Below, in pieces: positions 58,547 to 64,000 of a stretch of DNA of 64,000 bases. Made by a program: the position numbers and the translations under genes. Below the pieces are notes generated by a model. The model ran no database searches, was not told the DNA's origin, and saw only the letters and a program-made list of their open reading frames with translations. The DNA comes from Tuctoria greenei (Eukaryota; Streptophyta; Magnoliopsida; Poales; Poaceae), in contig JAYESD010000001.1 of the NCBI GenBank assembly GCA_036927565.1, forward strand, positions 290,853,560 to 290,917,559, in the 5' to 3' direction. Within the stretch, counting starts at the first letter, position 1. Each line of letters opens with the position of its first letter.

Positions 58547-58760
58547 TAGCACAGGCAGTTGGTGAGCATCTGCAAAACATCAATAGAGAAATTGTTGTCA
58601 TGGTGAATGACATGGTAGTGAATTGGTGTGCTTGTCCCCTAAAAAACAAACATATTACATTTCACTGATGCATTTATAGCCTGATTCCAGCATAGGTATC
58701 TTTATTCAAGGTAGAAATCAAACTCACTGGGATGGCAAATGCTAGTGTCAACCACAGTTC
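58547..58760 (-). pseudogene. Argonaute PIWI fragment in CACTA R
   Basis: Exon b (58638 down to 58547) reads GTSTPIHYHVIHHDNNFS then IDVLQMLTNCLCY, with acceptor TTTTTTAG upstream. Exon a (58760 down to about 58711) reads GTVVDTSICHPSEFDFY and is then disturbed. Both derive from the same captured segment as in L but have diverged independently. In places R is closer to the usual plant AGO pattern (IHYHV and CLCY). Confidence 0.8.
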
Positions 58761-58769
58761 CTGCAGTTT

Positions 58770-60384
58770 CAAGGGTTTGCGAATCAGAATTCATTATATA
58801 CATTGATAGTCAAAACAAATACATTACTTCTGCATTGGACATAAACGAGGAAGATGAATGTATACCGTAATGAAAATTATCTCTTTGGATCAATAACTTC
58901 ATTAATGATGAGCCTTCATTGGACATCCTCAAATTCAATAAAATCGCAGGAGACGCTGCGGCGTGCTCCGGGACGAGCTGGTGGAGGTGCAGGAGTGGCG
59001 GTTCTTCAACTCTCTGATGACAGTAGGTTGGCGTGCTCTGGGGACAGAGAGAACATGTCCACTTATGTGAAGGTGGCGGCGTGCTCATACTGATTACCGA
59101 GGTCAGCGTCAAGGCGGTGGCGTGCTCCAGCGTGCTCAACTCTCTGATGATGAAGGTCGGCGTTGATGGCGGTGTAGGGGTCGATGGCGGCAGTGCCACG
59201 ATGAGGAAGAGGGAGTTGAGAAAGAGGGACAACAGCGGCGTGCTCCGGGGACAGGGGACGAGCCGGCGTGCTCCAACGTGCTCAACTCTCTGATGACGCG
59301 AAGGTCGGGGTCGACGGCGGCATCGTGCTCAGGAGTTGCGGTTTCTAAGTCGAGAGAGCGTGCGAGAGCTAAAAAATTTCACCAAATTTTGGGAGAGAGA
59401 GCGCGATGGATAAAAATAGCACCGGTCTCTCACATTTCAGCGTTCCTGGGTCGAGAGAGCGCCAAATTTTTGCCATAGGACGCTCGAGGAGTTTAAAATA
59501 AAACTCGGAGATGCACATATATAGCACACGTCTCGCATTATCATCTTTCGCATCAGGGCATTTCCCGCATGCAAATGACGAGCCACGGTGTGCTGAAGAC
59601 GGGAACATCTTTCGCATGCGGGGATGTACCACTGGCAGTTGTGCGCAATTCCTTAAATGATCTTTGCATTGCGCTCAACTTTCCGAGGTGACACAAAAGA
59701 TCTTCGGCGTAAATAGGAGACGTGCCAATGTAAGGCGCGTCTCCCATTATTTTGTAGCCTCGGACATGACATAGTGTCCTAGATGCGCCACCATGTGCTG
59801 AAGCCAGGAACAACATCCAAGACATTACGACGTGTCCAACTGGCAACTGTGCGCAATGCCTTATATGATCGTTGCATTGCGCTCAGCTTTCCGAGGTGGG
59901 ACAAAAGATCTTCGATGTAAATTGGAGACGTGCCACTGAAAGGCACGTCTCGTATTATTTTGTGGCCCTGAAAATGCTAGACTGCCCTAGATGTGCCACG
60001 GTGTGTTGAAGCTAGAACAACATCCAAGACATTTCGGTGTTTCCAACTGGCAACTATGTGCAATGCCTTATACAATCGTTGCAATGTGCTTAGCTTTACG
60101 AGGTGAGACAAAAGATCTTCAGAACAAATCGGAGACGAGCTCGAGTAAGGCCCATCTCCCTTTTATCAGATCTCAGGTATCTGAGATGCACCTTTCTAAA
60201 GTTCGCCTCTCATGCACTCTTCACATTACCACTCGCACGACATCGTGAATTGTTGCAAGGATAAACAAACACAATAACATTGCAATTCAGAGATAATTTG
60301 CAAGTCAATGAATTTCATAGTTCATACATTGTGTGCCCTCTAAATTAATTTCGAATCTAAACTTATTACTAAAGCTCCCATCGA
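58770..60384. other. CACTA R spacer and inverted subterminal-type repeat array
   Basis: The part 58940-59340 is GC-rich with repeated GGCGTGCTCC(A/G)GGGAC pieces, the inverse of L 54300-54600. From about 59500 to 60200 three or more units of the roughly 200-bp repeat occur, with ACAAAAGATCTTC at about 59694, 59892 and 60109. They are inverted relative to 53400-54130. No gene is seen. Confidence 0.75.
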
Positions 60385-61191
60385 TCAATCTAAATTGTAC
60401 TGTCTAGCTTGCTCCCGAACACATCTCTTATATTGCCCTAGGTACTAAAACTATTGACATTCTTTAAATTAACAAATGTCGAAGGAGGAATGACTAACCT
60501 ACGTTGGTCACTAACATAATGTGTCTAACCATGATAAGTAGATTATAGCAATCATTTTCAACATCGGGCGCATTTGGTTGATGCACCAAACGCTAAAATT
60601 TAAGTAGTTTAGTTTTGATTGTAAAACTAGTGCATCACCCCTACGAAATATCAATTTAAGCAACATAAGAAACCAGTTTAAAAAAGTTCGGCAACAATTA
60701 CTAATTACATGAGCAAAATAGGTCTATCTTACAGTCTCTTGATCAAGAATCCCAATGCAGAGTGCTCCTCGGCGATGGACATTTGGGTGGAAGAAACCAC
60801 TTGGAAGGTGCATCTTGGAGGCACCAATGGATAGTCCTCTGAGAAGGAGATTGTCAGGGGGTAGTAACCATCTTCCCTGTCAGTCCACAAAGGAAAATCA
60901 TTAATAGGAGGACAATGGTTAAACTCATATTGTGCTTGTTCTTCATGACTTACCCCTTCTTTACCAGGGACGATGCACTGCCACTTAAATAAATCTCCCG
61001 ATTCAGGCTTCGCAGAGAAACCCTACGCAGACAGAAAAACATAACTAAAGTTAAGTTCAACAGTCCATTGCAGATCTACATATATACAACTATGCAACCG
61101 GTGTGCCATATGTACATACATGGGGATGGTTCTTGCGCCACGCCAAACGCTCCTCCTTCAGTCGGTTATGTGCCAAGCCGATACCAGCCAT
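60385..61191 (-). pseudogene. SCE1/UBC9-like copy in CACTA R, without the Copia
   Basis: Exon 1 on minus starts at 61191 (MAGIGLAHNRLKEERLAWRK). Exon 2 is in frame here (GFSAKPESGDLFKW then QCIVPGKEG). Exon 3 starts TDREDGYYPLTISFSEDY and keeps HPNV-coding and active-site GALCIGILDQET-coding bases. A missing base near CTFQ shifts its frame. Exon 4 has a degraded start (GATGCACTAGTTTTAC). The last exon ends at 60385-60387. The lesions differ from those in L, so both arose from a better common copy. Confidence 0.87.
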
Positions 61192-61195
61192 GAAC

Positions 61196-61290
61196 AGTGA
61201 CGACGATGAGGAGGACGGCAGCGACGACGAGGACGGCGACGATGACGGCGATGAGGACGGAGACGACGATGACAACGGCGATGGAAAACA
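61196..61290. repeat. GAC/GATG-rich low-complexity tract
   Basis: Repeats of GACGA, GATGA and GACGGC upstream of the SCE1-like copy produce a chance acidic ORF on plus and a Ser-rich ORF on minus. L has a shorter version at 40165-40215. Confidence 0.8.
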
Positions 61291-61771
61291 GAGGAGGCAG
61301 TCGCACTGGAGTTGGTCGATTAGTAAAGGAGCACCGGAGGCAAAGAAAAGACGAGGGAGGACAAAGAGAGACGCGCGTTAAGTTAAATAGTGTCTTCCAT
61401 TGTCATAGAGACGAAGAGACGAGGGAGATAAATGCGAGATGCATTATAACAAAGAGAGACGGGCATTAATCTAAAGCGTGTCTTCCATTATGGAAAGAGA
61501 GACATGCGGCACGTGGTCTGCGGAGAACTTAATTTCGACGACATGGTGCAGAGATGCGTGCGATGTCCGTGCGCGACCTTTCATTTCCCTGAGGCAGTAT
61601 CGATGCGTCCCATCGTTCCATCAATGTGCGAGAAACCAACCGCTCCCTCGATGACTCCGCGCGGACCTTATTTAAGACGCGCCATCACCAGTGAGTTATC
61701 CACAAGCGCGTTGCTCACTTTGAATCCTCTTCTTTTCTTCGTCTTCTCCGCCCCGACGACCCACCACCACC

Positions 61772-62266
61772 ATGGCCGACCTTCCGCCGCCAAGCCCTCC
61801 GAGGGAGCCACCGTGCAAGAAACTGTGTTGCAGCTCTCTCAAAAGGTTCAACACCGAGCGGCGCCTCCTTATGGCGCAGGAGGCGTACAATAATACGTCT
61901 TGCACCATGAGTTCCTTGGGTCTGGGTACCCTTCCCAAATTTACTGGAATGGGTACCATCGGTCACTACCTCTTCGCCCTCACGGGGGTGGCCGATCATC
62001 TCGACATTCTGTTCGAGATGATGGCCCAGGTGCTTGGCTCCGAGGGCAATAGAAACCTGGTGGAGGCGACGGAGAGCAACCTCGTTCTTGGGGCAACCGG
62101 TGCAGCCGGCGCAGCCAGCCCAAGCTCCTATTGCACCGGTGCCGGAGTCGCCATCGGAGGACGAGGAGGAGGAGGAGGAGGAGGAGGAGGAGGAGGAGGA
62201 GGAGTAAGATTTAGTTTTTTTGTTGTTTTTAGTAGCTTTTGTTTTGTAAATATTGTTAATGAATGA
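61772..62266 (+). CDS. small ORF of unknown function in CACTA R (first copy)
   Basis: It is related to the L ORF at 39280-39705 through MADLPPPSPPREPPCKKLCC, AQEAYNNT, GTIGHYLFALTGVADHLDIL and FEMMAQVLG. The two remain alignable to about residue 110. The tail differs because a GGA repeat (62158-62206) puts a Gly run and out-of-frame residues at the end. The probable original end was acidic, as in L. I recognise no known domain. Confidence 0.5.
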   Translation: MADLPPPSPPREPPCKKLCCSSLKRFNTERRLLMAQEAYNNTSCTMSSLGLGTLPKFTGMGTIGHYLFALTGVADHLDILFEMMAQVLGSEGNRNLVEATESNLVLGATGAAGAASPSSYCTGAGVAIGGRGGGGGGGGGGGGGVRFSFFVVFSSFCFVNIVNE

Positions 62267-62668
62267 ATTCTATCTTTGTTTACCTATGTGATTGAATTAT
62301 ATATTATGTGTTCTTCAACTGTGTGAATGAATGAATGTATGGTGTGTTCATCGTGTTTTTTAGGTATCATAAGGAAGAATTTGATTATATTCAGGTATCA
62401 AGTGAGAATGTGCTCTGAGTTCAGTGATGTGTGATATCAACTGTGAACCGAAGCAAAATGGAGAAAATCACGAAACTAAAGGTGACGTGTGGAATCGGAG
62501 ACGCGCTTTCCATTAGAGCGCGTCTCTCTTTTATCAAAGAAGAGGGAGATGTCAGTCATAAGAGACGCGCTTCGATGAGAAGCTCGTCTCCATTTTGCGT
62601 TACGACACAATCCTTATATAAGGCGCCATCAGTATCTCCTCTTCGCTTTGTTCCGCTCAGAACCCACC

Positions 62669-62971
62669 ATGGCCAATGTTCCACCTCCAAGCCCATCGAG
62701 GGAGCCACCCTGAAAGAAACAGTGTTGCCTCTCCCCCGAGAGGCTCAAAAAAGAGCTGCTCGAGATGCTATTCGACATGTTGTTCGACCATTTACAGAGG
62801 CTGCTCGAGACGATGGCCGAGGTGCTCGGCACCGAGGGTCGCAGTATCTTGGTGGCGGCAATCGCGAGGAACCTCGGTCGCGAGGTTGCACCGCCAGATC
62901 CGGACTAGTCGGAGCAACCGGCGGAGCAACCAGAGCAACCGACGGAGCAGTCGAAGCAGCCGGAGGAGTAG
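62669..62971 (+). pseudogene. second small-ORF paralogue in CACTA R, with two in-frame stops
   Basis: The frame begins MANVPPPSPSREPP, then TGA, KKQCCLSPERL, and later TMAEVLGTEGRSILVAAIAR, aligning with the first copy's MMAQVLGSEGNRNLVEA. A second stop falls after PPDPD. It ends with a Glu/Gln/Pro tail and TAG at 62969-62971. It is upstream in tandem with the same CGTCTC-type motifs around it (62500-62590). Confidence 0.55.
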
Positions 62972-63460
62972 GATTTAGGTTTTCTTTTGTTGTTTTTTAG
63001 TTGATGTTGTTTTTATTTTCTTATGTCTTCTACTTTTTTCTTGTGTTTTGTAATATATTTTGTTAATGAATGTTTGTGTTTATCTGTGTGATGAATATTT
63101 TGTCTATTCATCTGTGTTATACGTGTTCAACTGTGAATAGATGAATGAATTAAATATTCGGTGATGAGAGTCTGTAAGCGAAGACAAAGGAGACTGGCTT
63201 TGTGTAGAGTATGTCTCGTTTCCTGTGCATATTGGAGATGCGCTGTGTTTTATGCGCGTCTCTCGCTTTTCAGAGAGGATGGCGTGTCTCGGATACCAAT
63301 TTAACTGAGACGGGCTTTGTTTTAACGCGTCTCCTTGTACTTTCAGCCGAGCCATGTCAGATCCTCGCTGAAGCGGGCTCGTTTCATTTAACATTATCAG
63401 AGACGCCGCCTTTGAGTGCGTCGCCCATCTTTGTCTCCTATTTGGATTTCTTACGTAGTG

Positions 63461-63679
63461 ATTATAGCCGTCGATTTTTAAAGCTTAGTCGACGGCTTTA
63501 ACTTTATGTCTGTCGGTTCCCCAGCCCTGGCCGACATATTTAATTAAAGGCGTCGGCCAGGCGACACTCATAATATTATGACCGTCAGGTATTAAAAATC
63601 GACGCTCTTAGTCAAATAAATGTGACGGTCCTGACGGTCTTGTCTAGGACCAACGGCCATTTGTCTGTTTCCTGTAGTG
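63461..63679 (-). mobile_element. terminus of a third CACTA element (family C)
   Basis: On minus it starts CACTACAGGAAACAGAC at 63679. Inside are CCGTCAGG, CGTCGGCCAGG and CGTCGACT subterminal repeats that differ from families A and B. Element R sits about 219 bp inside this terminus. The outside flank is the CAF1-like fragment, so the element was inserted in that gene. Confidence 0.8.
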
Positions 63680-64000
63680 GCGCTGCGCGATGCGGGAGAG
63701 CGTGGCGGACTCAGCGCGGAAGTTGGCGGCCCACACGGCGACGGGGCGGGGACACATATCCTCTACAGTAACTGCAGTGCAGTTACTGCGGCTGACATGT
63801 GGGTCCCATGCCTCACAGGCCCACATGTTAGCCGCATTAACTGCAGAGGATGTGGACGCACGGGGCGCACGGCGTCCATGGCGGCGGCGGCGCTAGCGTG
63901 ATCCCAGCTAGAGCGCGAGCGTTGCAGGCTTTGCACGTGGACGTAGCACGTCTGGAGGAATTTCGTTGCGAGATATAGGCTAGGCATGCATGCCATCGGA
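63680..64000 (-). pseudogene. third CAF1-like copy, 5' fragment
   Basis: The minus strand reads VAVWAANFRAESATLSRIAQ, matching residues 34-51 of the full copies. The upstream leader (GATCCCAGCTAGAGCGCGAG) and the region near GCATGCATGCCATCG are also conserved. A 102-bp palindromic insertion lies between the start region and the VWAANF segment. The CACTA end cuts the gene after SRIAQR. The upstream TATA run is shortened. The window ends here. Confidence 0.85.
63753..63854. mobile_element. hairpin-forming MITE in the third CAF1-like copy
   Basis: The ends CACATATCCTCTACAGTAAC and GTTAATGCGGC-type inverse (GCCGCATTAACTGCAGAGG) pair over most of the element. It also contains a direct palindrome CTGCAGTGCAG. 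It is absent from copies 1 and 2 at the matching site. Confidence 0.65.

Larger units (their letters stand above)
58547..63460 (-). mobile_element. CACTA family B element R, truncated, inverted relative to L
   Basis: Its outer end at 63460 reads, on minus, CACTACGTAAGAAATCC, identical to the left end of L. From there inward it carries the same order as L: small ORFs, SCE1-like copy, repeat array, Argonaute exons. It breaks off inside the Argonaute exon at about 58547 against the Gypsy fragment, so its other terminus and a target duplication cannot be checked. R lacks the nested Copia. It keeps a second small ORF (62669-62971) that L has lost. Confidence 0.88.

Noticed and set aside
61197..61469. 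Acidic and Thr/Met-rich ORFs beside the SCE1-like copy in R
   Set aside because: They are translations of a GAC/GATG low-complexity tract.
38500..63460. L and R read as one giant fold-back element with CACTACGTAAG ends
   Set aside because: L has its own right terminus at 55964 and a TGG duplication on both sides. The flanks of the outer ends (TGG and ATT) do not match. Two separate insertions fit better.

Overview
The window is nuclear DNA from a grass, most likely a panicoid. It has intron-rich plant genes with GC-rich first exons, an Au-type SINE, many MITEs (Harbinger, hAT and Mutator types), Sirevirus-like Copia retrotransposons and nested CACTA elements. The species cannot be named from the sequence alone.

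Region 1 (1-18.3 kb) is genic. It holds a phosphoribosylanthranilate isomerase gene (PAI, tryptophan synthesis, 1539-3162), a ten-exon TOM1-like VHS/GAT gene (TOL, ubiquitin-cargo sorting, 5654-13384) and an NFD6-like small organelle protein gene (14609-18307), all on the plus strand. TOL is interrupted in its last coding exon by a 654-bp hAT-type element with a perfect 8-bp target duplication. Three more MITEs sit in its introns. Intron 2 of the NFD6-like gene holds a Harbinger-type element and a solo Copia LTR.

Region 2 (16.6-39.1 kb) is a young tandem duplication with a period near 15,050 bp. Each unit (16600-24085 and 31652-39135) carries a Copia LTR, the last NFD6-like exon, and a minus-strand CAF1/POP2-like gene that has lost most catalytic residues. 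Each unit ends with CACTA remnants and the left end of a larger CACTA. Between the units are two partial re-copies of the same flank and a 5'-truncated Copia, joined at three junctions that each show 3-4 nt of microhomology.

Region 3 (38.5-63.5 kb) is dominated by two inverted copies of one CACTA family. Copy L (38500-55964) has matching terminal repeats and a TGG target duplication. Copy R (58547-63460) is truncated. Both carry captured fragments of a SUMO-conjugating enzyme (SCE1/UBC9) gene and of an Argonaute PIWI domain, an unrecognised small-ORF family, and arrays of a roughly 200-240-bp repeat rich in GAGACG-type motifs. L is split by a 12-kb full-length Copia (40548-52634) that landed inside SCE1 exon 3. 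A truncated Gypsy element separates L and R. The window ends in another CACTA terminus inserted in a third, broken CAF1-like copy.

The best candidates for something undescribed are the inverted CACTA pair carrying SUMO-E2 and Argonaute fragments, which could yield dsRNA against silencing and SUMO genes, and the duplicated CAF1-like pseudo-deadenylase.
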